DNA from: Streptomyces gardneri
GTDB lineage: Bacteria; Actinomycetota; Actinomycetes; Streptomycetales; Streptomycetaceae
NCBI RefSeq assembly: GCF_006539185.1
Contig: NZ_BJMN01000001.1
Span: 62,001 to 126,000 of the forward strand
DNA length: 64,000 bases
Direction: 5' to 3'
Shown here: one piece after another, positions 35,193 to 43,284 of the stretch
How positions within the stretch are numbered: position 1 is the stretch's first letter
Layout of the letters: each line of letters begins with the position of its first letter
The notes under the pieces: model-generated
Told to the model about the DNA's origin: nothing
Seen by the model: the letters and a program-made list of their open reading frames with translations, nothing else
Databases searched by the model: none
Position numbers and translations under genes: made by a program

Positions 35193-35211
35193 CACCCGTC
35201 CGACACGGGTG
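35193..35211. promoter_or_regulatory. 7-bp inverted repeat between SIP gene and small-protein gene
   Basis: CACCCGT at 35193-35199 and ACGGGTG at 35205-35211 flank CCGAC. It lies 88 bases before the SIP start and 80 before the divergent small gene. It could be an operator or a chance GC-rich hairpin. Confidence 0.25.
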
Positions 35212-35290
35212 GGCGGGCCGCCGCCCCGGATGCGCTCGCGTCGGCCGGACACGAGAATGGCGAGTGCCGGAAGAACACGTAGGAGGCGGC

Positions 35291-35491
35291 ATGAACGCTG
35301 AGCCCGACAAGACGTCCATGGGGGATCGTCCGACGCCCGACCGGCTGCTCCACGCCGGTTCGGAGGGCGAGTTCACGGCGGAGGACCTGGTCCTCGCCTC
35401 CGGCCGTGACGTGAATCCGAAGAGCCTCGCCTGGGCCGAACGCCGAATGGCGGAGAAGGGGCGCGCCTCCATGGACGAGCTCCTGCCCTAG
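35291..35491 (+). CDS. Conserved-looking small acidic protein, 66 residues
   Basis: ATG 35291 follows an ideal AGGAGG with four bases between. The product reads MNAEPDKTSMGDRPTPDRLL, then EFTAEDLVLASGRDVNPKSLAWAERRMAEKGRASMDELLP. That is a short soluble protein with two predicted helices and no cysteine, signal or membrane segment. Good third-position G+C and the strong ribosome site show it is a real gene. I recognise no named family. Divergent from the siderophore-interacting protein. Confidence 0.75.
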   Translation: MNAEPDKTSMGDRPTPDRLLHAGSEGEFTAEDLVLASGRDVNPKSLAWAERRMAEKGRASMDELLP

Positions 35492-35573
35492 GGCGCCACT
35501 GCCCGTTCGTCTCTCCCGTCCCCTCGGCCCCGGATCGGCTCGCCCGAACCGGGGCCGTGGCCTTCCACATTTG

Positions 35574-35587
35574 TGAAACACGTTCTA
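35574..35587. promoter_or_regulatory. KstR-type operator TnnAACnnGTTnnA
   Basis: TGAAACACGTTCTA fits the 14-bp consensus TnnAACnnGTTnnA of the TetR repressor KstR, described for steroid-catabolic genes in mycobacteria and rhodococci, at every fixed position. It lies 138 bases before the acyl-CoA dehydrogenase start. No kstR-like gene is in the window. Confidence 0.6.
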
Positions 35588-35630
35588 CCGTGGCCGCCGT
35601 CGCACGACGCACGGCGACGCGTCGCGCGTC

Positions 35631-35678
35631 GCAACGCACGACGCAACGCGCGACGCAACGCACGACGCATCGCACCGA
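35631..35678. repeat. 12-bp tandem repeat, four units, in the acyl-CoA dehydrogenase leader
   Basis: GCAACGCACGAC at 35631, GCAACGCGCGAC at 35643, GCAACGCACGAC at 35655 and GCATCGCACCGA at 35667 follow each other without gaps. Looser ACGACGCACGGCGACGC sequence precedes them. The array lies between the KstR-type site and the ribosome site, so it would be in the transcript leader. Confidence 0.85.
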
Positions 35679-35724
35679 GGACGCCACAGGACGCCGTAGG
35701 GCGCGCCGCCACGGGAGGCCCCGC

Positions 35725-36903
35725 ATGCACCTCGAGTACACGCCCGCCCAGAACAGCCTGCGCGCCGAGCTGCGTGCGTACTTCTCCGAGCTCGTCCCGG
35801 ACGACTTCCACACCCGGTACGCGGACCCGGCCGCACAGAAGCGGTTCTACCGGGAGACCGTGCGCAGGCTCGGTGCGGACCGCTGGCTCGGGGTGGGCTG
35901 GCCCGCCGAGTACGGGGGCCGCGGACTCTCCCCGATGGAACAGTTCATCTTCTTCGACGAGGCCGCCCAGGCCGGCGTACCCCTGCCGCTCATGGCCCTG
36001 AACACCGTCGGGCCGACGATCATGCGGTACGGCACCGACGAGCAGAAGGCGTACTTCCTGCCCCGGATCCTCTCCGGCGAGATCGACTTCGCCATCGGCT
36101 ACAGCGAGCCGGACGCGGGCACCGACCTGGCCGCGCTGAAGACGCGCGCGGTACGGGAGGGGGACACGTACGTCGTCAACGGCCAGAAGATCTGGACGAC
36201 GAACGGCGACACCGCCGACTGGGTCTGGCTCGCCGTCCGCACCGATCCCGACGCCCCGCCCCACAAGGGCATCACCATGCTCCTGGTCCCGACGAGCGAC
36301 CCGGGCTACTCCTGCACGATCATCAACACCCTCGCCTCGCACGACACGACCGCGAGCTACTACGACAACATCCGCGTCCCGGCGTCGCGCCGCGTCGGCG
36401 AGGAGAACAAGGGCTGGCGCCTCATCACGAACCAGCTCAACCACGAGCGCGTGACGCTCGCGGCCCACGGGACCATGGCGATCCGCGCCCTCCACGACGT
36501 ACAGCGCTGGGCCGCCGACACACGGCTCACCGACGGCCGACGCGTCCTGGACCTCCCGTGGGTCCGCCGCACCCTCGCCCGCACCCACGCCCGGCTCGAC
36601 GCGATGAAGCTCCTCAACTGGCAGATGGTCAACGCCGTCCAGCACGGCACCCTCACCCCCCAGGACGCCTCCGCCGTCAAGGTCTACGGCTCCGAGGCCC
36701 GCCGCGACGCGTACGCGGCCCTCATGGAGGTCGTCGGCTCGGCGGGCGCCCTCAAGGAGGGCTCGGCGGGCGCGGTCCTCCACGGCGAACTGGAGCGCGG
36801 CTACCGCTCGGCCGTCATCTTCACCTTCGGCGGCGGCAACAACGAGATCCAGCGCGAGATCATCTCCTGGATCGGCCTGGGCATGCCCCGCGTCCGCCGC
36901 TGA
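35725..36903 (+). CDS. Acyl-CoA dehydrogenase, FadE26/ChsE4-like
   Basis: 392 residues; ATG 35725 after GGGAGGCCCCGC. The sequence keeps the mycobacterial FadE26 pattern: EYTPAQNSLRAELRAYFSELV, GWPAEYGGRGLSPMEQFIFFDEAAQAGVPLP, AIGYSEPDAGTDLAALKTRAVREGDTYVVNGQKIWTT, ADWVWLAVRTDP, VPASRRVGEENKGWRLITNQLNHERVTL, and a GGGNNEIQREIISWIGLG end. FadE26 works as a heterotetramer with FadE27 on CoA esters of steroid side chains; no FadE27-like partner is visible here. A KstR-type operator upstream supports a sterol-related or branched acyl-CoA substrate. No second beta-oxidation gene adjoins. Confidence 0.85.
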   Translation: MHLEYTPAQNSLRAELRAYFSELVPDDFHTRYADPAAQKRFYRETVRRLGADRWLGVGWPAEYGGRGLSPMEQFIFFDEAAQAGVPLPLMALNTVGPTIMRYGTDEQKAYFLPRILSGEIDFAIGYSEPDAGTDLAALKTRAVREGDTYVVNGQKIWTTNGDTADWVWLAVRTDPDAPPHKGITMLLVPTSDPGYSCTIINTLASHDTTASYYDNIRVPASRRVGEENKGWRLITNQLNHERVTLAAHGTMAIRALHDVQRWAADTRLTDGRRVLDLPWVRRTLARTHARLDAMKLLNWQMVNAVQHGTLTPQDASAVKVYGSEARRDAYAALMEVVGSAGALKEGSAGAVLHGELERGYRSAVIFTFGGGNNEIQREIISWIGLGMPRVRR

Positions 36904-36959
36904 GCGCGCTCGCAACTGTCCGTGATCCGCGGCGCGTTTCAGCGTGACCTATGAGGTGG

Positions 36960-37730
36960 TCAGACGGGCGGCATCAGATCGCTCTCGCTGATGGTGTACG
37001 TCAACGGGGGGTAGGTGAAATCCGTTTCGTTGTTCTCGCGGCGCCGCAGCCGGTAGAACTCGTGCCTCTGTTCGTCGTCGGCCGACATGAGGCGCGTGCC
37101 CTCCGGAAGGTAGGCGTCTCCGTCGCTGTACCGAACGAGGGTCTTCGACGTTCGGAAGGTCACGCCCAGCCATTCGTTGTCCGTCGTCCGGTCGGGCGTG
37201 TCCAGGACGATTTTGTGCTTGAGTCGCCGATTCGAGTCGACGGAGAACGCGACGACACCGTTGTGGGCGAGGGGGATCTCGAACTTCTCGCCGTCGGTCC
37301 CCTTCGCTTCGAAGATCAGTTTCCTCGGCGGGCTCGCTTCGGGGTGTCGGTAGCAGGAGAAGACGGCGATGTGCGACCCGTCGGCCAGGTCGAGGGCTTG
37401 GTCGGAATGGCTGCCCATGGTGGTGTAGGCGTTCGTGTAGCTCTCGATGAGAGCGTTGTTGAAGCCGACCGGTAGTCCCGCACGTTCTTGAATCCGTCGT
37501 GCCAGCCGTTCGTGCACGGCCCGGAACCGCTGCGGCGGGCTGCCGTATCGCGTGGTCGTCCGTACGAGGGGCACCCCACCCGCCTCGTCGATCCTGGCCA
37601 GCACGGCGCCTCGCCGGCCTTTTCCCGTGGCTTCCCAGAGAGTCGAAGCGGACAGCTCCGCAAAGGGATTGCCGTCGATCGGCAGAGCGCACCGGAGGAT
37701 CTCGTCCGAGATCCTAGGTTCGGGGGGCAA
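36960..37730 (-). CDS. AlkB-like 2-oxoglutarate/Fe(II) dioxygenase (A)
   Basis: 256 residues. The dioxygenase core reads ALIESYTNAYTTMGSHSDQAL with iron ligands H108 and D110, distal histidine H172 in RRLKHKIVLD and a 2OG-binding arginine R193 in WLGVTFRTSKT. This is the order and spacing of AlkB-type enzymes, although the rest of the chain is unlike DNA-repair AlkB. The substrate is unknown; nucleic acid, protein or small molecule are all possible. G+C is far below its neighbours (35 of 60 bases in 37201-37260), suggesting horizontal origin. It overlaps the upstream dioxygenase gene by 17 bases, so both are made from one message. Confidence 0.75.
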   Translation of the reverse strand: MPPEPRISDEILRCALPIDGNPFAELSASTLWEATGKGRRGAVLARIDEAGGVPLVRTTTRYGSPPQRFRAVHERLARRIQERAGLPVGFNNALIESYTNAYTTMGSHSDQALDLADGSHIAVFSCYRHPEASPPRKLIFEAKGTDGEKFEIPLAHNGVVAFSVDSNRRLKHKIVLDTPDRTTDNEWLGVTFRTSKTLVRYSDGDAYLPEGTRLMSADDEQRHEFYRLRRRENNETDFTYPPLTYTISESDLMPPV

Positions 37731-38943
37731 GGTAGTCTCCCGTGTTCATGCTGAAAAGAAATTCGTCGCCGTAGTCGATGAAGGACGAGGTTCTGTTCTC
37801 CTCGGCGTACAGCTTTCGCAGCTCGTCCATGCCTTCCTGTGTGGCCGGCTCCAGCTTCACCAGGTCTCCGGCCACGTCGAGAAACGTGTGGCCGTTCTTG
37901 TGGACGGCTTCGGCGTTCGAGCAGCGCACCACGTAGCCCAGGCGGGTCGGGAGCGACTCGGCGTCCAAGGACGAGGGCCGGATCTCGTGTGTGTACAGGC
38001 GGTTGGTGGACAACGGCATGAGGAACACGGAGCCCGGATGGAGAGTCAGGGTGAACTGCGAGGGGAGCGCGACCCCGTCGCGTGCGGCGGTCGGATCCTT
38101 GAGGCGGAAGTGGAGTCTGGTCAGCCCGCTGGCACCCTTCACGCCGTAGTCGAAGGCGTCTTCGGGTAGAGGCTTCAGCTTGTCGAGCCCGTCATAGAAG
38201 GTGCAGAAGGCCATGATGCCGTTGGCGGGCATGTCCTTGGTCTTGTCGGCATGGGCCGAGATCTTGGCCTTGGACTGCTTGCGCTCGGCCGTGGCAAGGG
38301 TGTTGTGGTAGATCTGCGCGAGCACGTGATTGAGCGGTGCGTGGTCCCGGAAGGCGGAGGCGGCCTCACGGTTCAGACTCTCCACGATGTACGTGTCGGT
38401 CGGGCGAAAGCCCTCGGTCGGCCCCGAGAGATTCGTGGAGCACCGGAGCAGACGGAAATGCAGGTCGTCACCGCTTCGCGTGACGGGCGTCAGATAGATT
38501 CCGCTGCGATGGGCTGTGCCGGGCTTGGTGGACTCCGTCAGGGACTGGAACGCGTGCTCCGCACGGATCCGTTCGAAGAGATCGGAGCCGAGTCCGAAGA
38601 AGCGGCGGTAGTACACGCCGACGCCGTACACGCGGAGGGGAACTCGGCCGAGGTCGACGAGGGTCCAGGACGGGTCGACGTCCTCGCGGTATCCGTGCGA
38701 CAGCTCCCGGATGACGAACACTCGCGCAGCCGCGTGCAGTTGGCGTCCGCTGACCCCGGATACATCGCCGCACAGGTAGACCGTCTTCCGCGCGAGGTCG
38801 GGCGAACCGGAAGCAAGCTCCTCCGGCGTGATGACGGACCCGAAGAAGTCCCTGATCGCGTCATCGTCCTGCAACGACGAAGGCGCAACCAAGAGGTTGT
38901 CCGCATCCTCGATGCGGGCTTCCGTCAGCTCTGTCGTGTCCAT
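37714..38943 (-). CDS. 2-oxoglutarate/Fe(II) dioxygenase-like protein (B)
   Basis: 409 residues from ATG 38943; the ribosome site is weak. A 200-residue N-terminal region of no recognised family precedes a double-stranded beta-helix core. Iron ligands are H231 and D233 in AKISAHADKTKDMPANG and H319 in NRLYTHEIRPSS. R334 or R340 in PTRLGYVVRCSN is a candidate for binding 2-oxoglutarate. SVFLMPLSTNRLYTHEI resembles the strand that presents the distal histidine in AlkB-fold enzymes. It is not similar to protein A outside the core. Low G+C (39 of 60 in 38341-38400) and operon coupling with A mark a two-enzyme accessory unit. Confidence 0.68.
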   Translation of the reverse strand: MDTTELTEARIEDADNLLVAPSSLQDDDAIRDFFGSVITPEELASGSPDLARKTVYLCGDVSGVSGRQLHAAARVFVIRELSHGYREDVDPSWTLVDLGRVPLRVYGVGVYYRRFFGLGSDLFERIRAEHAFQSLTESTKPGTAHRSGIYLTPVTRSGDDLHFRLLRCSTNLSGPTEGFRPTDTYIVESLNREAASAFRDHAPLNHVLAQIYHNTLATAERKQSKAKISAHADKTKDMPANGIMAFCTFYDGLDKLKPLPEDAFDYGVKGASGLTRLHFRLKDPTAARDGVALPSQFTLTLHPGSVFLMPLSTNRLYTHEIRPSSLDAESLPTRLGYVVRCSNAEAVHKNGHTFLDVAGDLVKLEPATQEGMDELRKLYAEENRTSSFIDYGDEFLFSMNTGDYLAPRT

Positions 38944-38989
38944 CAAGCGGTACCTGTCGTCAGTGGATCTTCGCGGGCGGCTGCACCGG

Positions 38990-39508
38990 TCACGGGAAGT
39001 ACAGGGAGGCCTTCTCCAGTACATGGCCCGTGAACATGCCGCCCCAGACGACCCGACCCCGGTACATCGTGGTCCGTGCGGCGCCCGGGGCGGTCTCGAT
39101 CGTGAGCGGGCGGCTGATCAGCGTCGTGTCGAGGATCCGGGCGTCCTGAGCGGCCCACTGGGCCGCCTCGGGCCGGACGTGCGCGCTCACCAGGGCGGGG
39201 AGCACCAGCGCCGCGTTCCGGGCGCCGGGTATGCCGCCGCGCAGGCTCTTGGCGTAGCGCATGGCCCAGGCGGTGAACTCGCCGAGGGTGGCCACGTCGA
39301 TCTCGGGGACGGCGGCGGCGAAGACGAACAGCTCGGCCTTCGTCCCGAACCAGCGGGCCTTGCGGTCGGCGCGGCTGCCGGTCACCACCCGGCGGTCGTC
39401 CCACTGGGGCGAGGTGACCGTGCAGCCGTCGGCCGCCAGCCGTCCGTGGAGCGCTTCGAGGTACGCGGCCGCCGCGTCGGCGGTCGGTTCGGTCGCATTC
39501 GGGTTCAT
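38990..39508 (-). CDS. Uncharacterised protein upstream of the dioxygenase pair
   Basis: 172 residues from ATG 39508 with GGAAG before it. No signal or membrane segment. Distinct stretches are DGCTVTSPQWDDRRVVTGSRADRKARWFGTKAELFVFAAAVPEIDVATLGEFTAWAMRYAKSLRGGIPG, and a basic, glycine-rich end (TTMYRGRVVWGGMFTGHVLEKASLYFP). G+C and codon use are typical of the chromosome, unlike the dioxygenase genes 46 bases downstream on the same strand. It could head their transcript. I do not recognise the family. Confidence 0.7.
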   Translation of the reverse strand: MNPNATEPTADAAAAYLEALHGRLAADGCTVTSPQWDDRRVVTGSRADRKARWFGTKAELFVFAAAVPEIDVATLGEFTAWAMRYAKSLRGGIPGARNAALVLPALVSAHVRPEAAQWAAQDARILDTTLISRPLTIETAPGAARTTMYRGRVVWGGMFTGHVLEKASLYFP

Positions 39509-39606
39509 GCGTGGATCTTCCAACACCCTTGGCACGTAAGGGAAGAGGGGCAGGGTGGGTCAACGAGAGGGCGCCCGAGCGGTCTCGCCGATGCGCCGAG
39601 GCGGCC

Positions 39607-40374
39607 TCAACTCCGCAGGTGCGAGGCTCCGTTGAGGTCGAGGATCGTGCCCGACGACCACTCGGCGGCGGGGGAGGCGAGCCACAGCACCGCCGCCGCG
39701 ATCTCCTCGGCCGAGCCCACCCGGCCGAACGGGCTCTGCGCCCGGATCGCGTCGCCCTCGGGCCCCTCCACGCGCGGCGCGACCCGCTCCGTCGCGAAGA
39801 ACCCGGGGGCGACCGAGGCGACGGCGATCCCGTGCGGCGCGAGCGAGACCGCGAGCGACTGGCCCAGGGCATGCACGGCGGCCTTCGTCGCCCCGTACGC
39901 CGGATGATCCGGCTCGCCCCGGAAGGCGCCGCGGGAGCCGATGTTCACGATCCGGCCGCCCCCGCCCTGGTCGATCATCCGGCGCGCCGCGAGATGGCTC
40001 AGGTTGGCCGTGGCGAGCAGGTTCACGGCCACGTGCTGCTGCCACACCGCGACCCACTCCTCGTACGGGGTCTCCGCCAGCGGGTGCCGGATGTTCACCG
40101 CCGCGTTGTTCACCAGGACGTCGATCCCGCCCAGCGCCTCCGCCGCCGCGTCCACCACGGCCACCGCCCCCGACGGGTCCGCGAGGTCGCCGCCGACCAG
40201 GGCGTGGCCCTCGCCGGCCAGGGAGGCGAGGGTCGTACGGGCCTCCTCCTCGCGCGAGCCGAAGTGGACGGCCACACGGTCACCGTTGGCCGCGAACGCC
40301 CGGGCCACCGCGCGGCCGAGCCCTCGTGACGCGCCGCTGACGAGCACGCGCCGGCCGGATGCGGGTACGTTCAT
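39607..40374 (-). CDS. Short-chain dehydrogenase/reductase
   Basis: 255 residues; GGGAGAAACTGCC before ATG 40374. Classical SDR: cofactor motif [27 protein letters not shown], catalytic serine in [10 protein letters not shown], YxxxK in [14 protein letters not shown], then [14 protein letters not shown] and the C-terminal [19 protein letters not shown] after strand 2 suggests NADP(H). The closest named group is FabG-like ketoreductases, but the substrate is unknown. Its promoter region holds the 28-bp palindrome at 40404-40431. Confidence 0.9.
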   Translation of the reverse strand: MNVPASGRRVLVSGASRGLGRAVARAFAANGDRVAVHFGSREEEARTTLASLAGEGHALVGGDLADPSGAVAVVDAAAEALGGIDVLVNNAAVNIRHPLAETPYEEWVAVWQQHVAVNLLATANLSHLAARRMIDQGGGGRIVNIGSRGAFRGEPDHPAYGATKAAVHALGQSLAVSLAPHGIAVASVAPGFFATERVAPRVEGPEGDAIRAQSPFGRVGSAEEIAAAVLWLASPAAEWSSGTILDLNGASHLRS

Positions 40375-40403
40375 GGCAGTTTCTCCCTGTGATCGGGGGC
40401 AGG

Positions 40404-40431
40404 CGCAGTGCGGATGATCATCCGCACTGCG
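40404..40431. promoter_or_regulatory. 28-bp perfect palindrome between SDR and Clp ATPase genes
   Basis: Each half is 14 bases (left half CGCAGTGCGGATGA at 40404-40417), centred on TGATCA with no spacer. It starts 30 bases before the SDR start and ends 163 bases before the divergent Clp gene. A homodimeric regulator site over the SDR promoter is the simplest reading. The regulator is not in the window. Confidence 0.65.
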
Positions 40432-40594
40432 GTGACGATACGTCCCCCGCCACCCGTATCGCTCCACCCGTCTCGTTCCACCCGTCCGGGCGAACGGCGG
40501 AGGCGGCGCACGGCCGCGCTCCGATTGCGGACGCAGGGGCAGCGGGTTTGGGTGTGTGACGAGGACCCTCCCCCTTGCGCATCTGGAGCTCGGC

Positions 40595-43180
40595 ATGTCG
40601 ATGGCGTTCGGTTCACCCTTCGGTTCCTCCGAGGACCCGTTCAGCGAGATGCTGAGCCGGTTCTTCGGGATGTCGCCCGCATCGTCGCCCCCGGCCGTGC
40701 AGCGCGTACCGATCGGGCGACTGCTCACGGAGTCGTCGCACGAGCTCCTCAACCTGGCCGCGCGCAAGGCGGCCGAGGACGGCACGTCCGACCTCGACAC
40801 GGAACACCTCCTGTGGGCCACCACCCAGGTCGACCCCTCGCGGCGGCTCCTCGCCCGGGCCGGGGTGGACACCGATACGCTCGCGGCGGAGATCGAGACG
40901 GTGCTTCCCGGGGAGTCGGCGGAACCGTCCGCCGAGCCCGGCCTCACCCCCGCCGCCAAGCGCACCCTCGCCCTCGCCCACGCCACGTCGCAGGCGTCCG
41001 GGGTCTCGTACATCGGTCCCGAGCACATCCTCAGCGCCCTCCTCAACGACGCCGACTCGGGCGCCGGCCGGTTCCTGCGCGCGGAGGACGTCGACGTACG
41101 GAGGGTGCGCGGCCTCGCGGACCAGGCGGCCCGCGGGGACGGCTCTCCCACGACCGGGGCGGGTGCCGGGGCCGGGACGGGGGCAGGAGCCGGGGCCGGC
41201 AGGCAGAGCAGCAGGGCGGGCGCGCAGGCACAGCAGCCCGCCACGACCCTCGACGAGTTCGGCCGGGACCTGACGGAGGAGGCGAAGGCGGGCAGGCTCG
41301 ACCCCGTCGTCGGCCGGGCCGAGGAGATCGAGCAGACCGTCGAGATCCTCTCGCGGCGCTCCAAGAACAACCCCGTCCTGATCGGCGAACCCGGCGTCGG
41401 CAAGACCGCCATCGTCGAGGGACTGGCCCAGCGCATCGTGGCGGGCGAGGTGCCCGACACCCTCAAGGACAAGCGGGTCGTCTCCCTCGACATGTCCGGC
41501 CTGGTCGCGGGCGCGCAGTACCGCGGCCAGTTCGAGGAGCGGCTGAAGAAGGTCATCGAGGAGGTCCAGGAGGCGAGCGGCGACGTCATCCTCTTCATCG
41601 ACGAGCTGCACACCGTCGTCGGTGCCGGCGCCGGCGGAGAGAGCTCGATGGACGCGGGCAACATGCTCAAGCCCGCCCTCGCACGCGGTGAGCTCCACGT
41701 CGTCGGAGCGACGACGATCGACGAGTACCGCAAGTACGTCGAGAAGGACGCCGCCCTCGAACGCCGCTTCCAGCCCGTCCTCATCCCCGAGCCCACCGTC
41801 GAGGAGACGGTGCAGATCCTCGAAGGACTGCGGGACGCGTACGAGGCCCACCACCAGGTCCGGTTCGCCGACGGCGCCCTGGCGGCGGCGGCCGAACTCT
41901 CCGACCGCTACATCAGCGACCGCTTCCTGCCCGACAAGGCCATCGACCTCATGGACCAGGCCGGCGCCCGGGTACGGCTGCGCAGCGCCGGCCGCTCGAC
42001 CGAGGTCGTCAGCCGCGAGGACCGCCTCGCGAAACTGCGGCGCGAGAAGGACCAGGCCGTCGCGGGCGAGGAGTTCGAGAGGGCCTCGGAGCTGAAGACG
42101 CAGATGGCCGAGATCGAGGGCGAGCTCGCGGGCATCGAGGAGCGGCGCGAGGGCGTCGTCTCGGTCACCGCCTCCGACATCGCCGACATCGTCTCCCGCC
42201 GCACGGGTATCCCGGTCGCCCAACTCACCGCCAGCGAGAAGGACAAGCTCCTCAAGCTGGAGGAGCAGATGCACGCGAGGATCGTCGGCCAGGACGAGGC
42301 GGTCACCGCCGTCTCCGAAGCCGTACGCCGCAACCGGGCGGGCATGGGCGACCCGAACCGCCCCGTCGGCTCGTTCCTCTTCCTCGGGCCCACCGGCGTC
42401 GGCAAGACCGAACTCGCCAAGACGCTCGCCGAGCTGCTCTTCGGCGACGAGAGCCGCATGATCCGCTTCGACATGAGCGAGTTCCAGGAGAAGCACACGG
42501 TGGCCCGGCTCGTCGGCGCCCCTCCCGGATACGTCGGCTACGAGGAGGCCGGCCAGCTCACCGAGAAGGTCCGCCGCCACCCGTACAGCGTCGTCCTGTT
42601 CGACGAGGTGGAGAAGGGGCACCCCGACGTCTTCAACACGCTGCTCCAGATCCTCGACGACGGCCGGCTCACCGACGGACAGGGCCGCACCGTCGACTTC
42701 CGCCACTGCGTCGTCATCATGACGTCCAACATCGGCGCCCAGCGCATCCTCGCCCACGAGGGCGACGCGGCCGAGCTCAAGGACGAGCTGATGCAGGACC
42801 TGCGGGGGAAGTTCCTGCCCGAGTTCCTCAACCGCATCGACGACATCATCGTCTTCCACAGCCTCACCGAGAAAGACCTGTCGGAGATCCTCGAACACCT
42901 CCTCGACCGCAGCAAGCACCGCGTCCACGCCCAGGGCATGACCCTGGAGGTCACCGAAGCGGCGAAGAAGCTCCTCGTCGCCCACGGCTACCAGCCGGCG
43001 TTCGGCGCCCGTCCGCTGCGCCGCACGATCCAGACGGAACTCGACAACCGCCTCGCCTCCTTGCTGCTCGGCGGAGAGGCCGGTCCCGGCGACACGATCG
43101 TCGCCGACATCGTCGACGACTCGCTCCACTGCAGGATCCGCAAGAGCGAGCCGGCGGCGGAGGACGCTCAGGGAGCCTGA
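40595..43180 (+). CDS. ClpC-like AAA+ chaperone ATPase
   Basis: 861 residues from ATG 40595 after GGAG. Clp N-domain repeats lie at about 30-190 ([48 protein letters not shown]). An Ala/Gly-rich linker follows, then AAA domain 1 ([11 protein letters not shown] near 265, [15 protein letters not shown]). A UVR-type short middle domain comes next ([29 protein letters not shown]), then AAA domain 2 ([14 protein letters not shown] near 598) and a C-terminal D2-small domain. The UVR motif makes it ClpC-type. The LGF/IGF loop that docks ClpP is not evident where expected after IMTSNIGAQ, so it may work without the protease. A small hairpin (43183-43196) follows the stop. Confidence 0.88.
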   Translation: MSMAFGSPFGSSEDPFSEMLSRFFGMSPASSPPAVQRVPIGRLLTESSHELLNLAARKAAEDGTSDLDTEHLLWATTQVDPSRRLLARAGVDTDTLAAEIETVLPGESAEPSAEPGLTPAAKRTLALAHATSQASGVSYIGPEHILSALLNDADSGAGRFLRAEDVDVRRVRGLADQAARGDGSPTTGAGAGAGTGAGAGAGRQSSRAGAQAQQPATTLDEFGRDLTEEAKAGRLDPVVGRAEEIEQTVEILSRRSKNNPVLIGEPGVGKTAIVEGLAQRIVAGEVPDTLKDKRVVSLDMSGLVAGAQYRGQFEERLKKVIEEVQEASGDVILFIDELHTVVGAGAGGESSMDAGNMLKPALARGELHVVGATTIDEYRKYVEKDAALERRFQPVLIPEPTVEETVQILEGLRDAYEAHHQVRFADGALAAAAELSDRYISDRFLPDKAIDLMDQAGARVRLRSAGRSTEVVSREDRLAKLRREKDQAVAGEEFERASELKTQMAEIEGELAGIEERREGVVSVTASDIADIVSRRTGIPVAQLTASEKDKLLKLEEQMHARIVGQDEAVTAVSEAVRRNRAGMGDPNRPVGSFLFLGPTGVGKTELAKTLAELLFGDESRMIRFDMSEFQEKHTVARLVGAPPGYVGYEEAGQLTEKVRRHPYSVVLFDEVEKGHPDVFNTLLQILDDGRLTDGQGRTVDFRHCVVIMTSNIGAQRILAHEGDAAELKDELMQDLRGKFLPEFLNRIDDIIVFHSLTEKDLSEILEHLLDRSKHRVHAQGMTLEVTEAAKKLLVAHGYQPAFGARPLRRTIQTELDNRLASLLLGGEAGPGDTIVADIVDDSLHCRIRKSEPAAEDAQGA

Positions 43181-43284
43181 AAACCCGCTGGCGGGTCCGT
43201 CCAGCGCAGGCCTACGATCATCGCGATGACGACGACTCACTCCCTTCACAGATTGGGGGACCCGTCCGCGCAAGGTGAGTGCTG

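Noticed and set aside
40404..40431. Terminal inverted repeat of an insertion sequence
   Set aside because: No transposase, second copy or target duplication is visible; it is a single uninterrupted palindrome.
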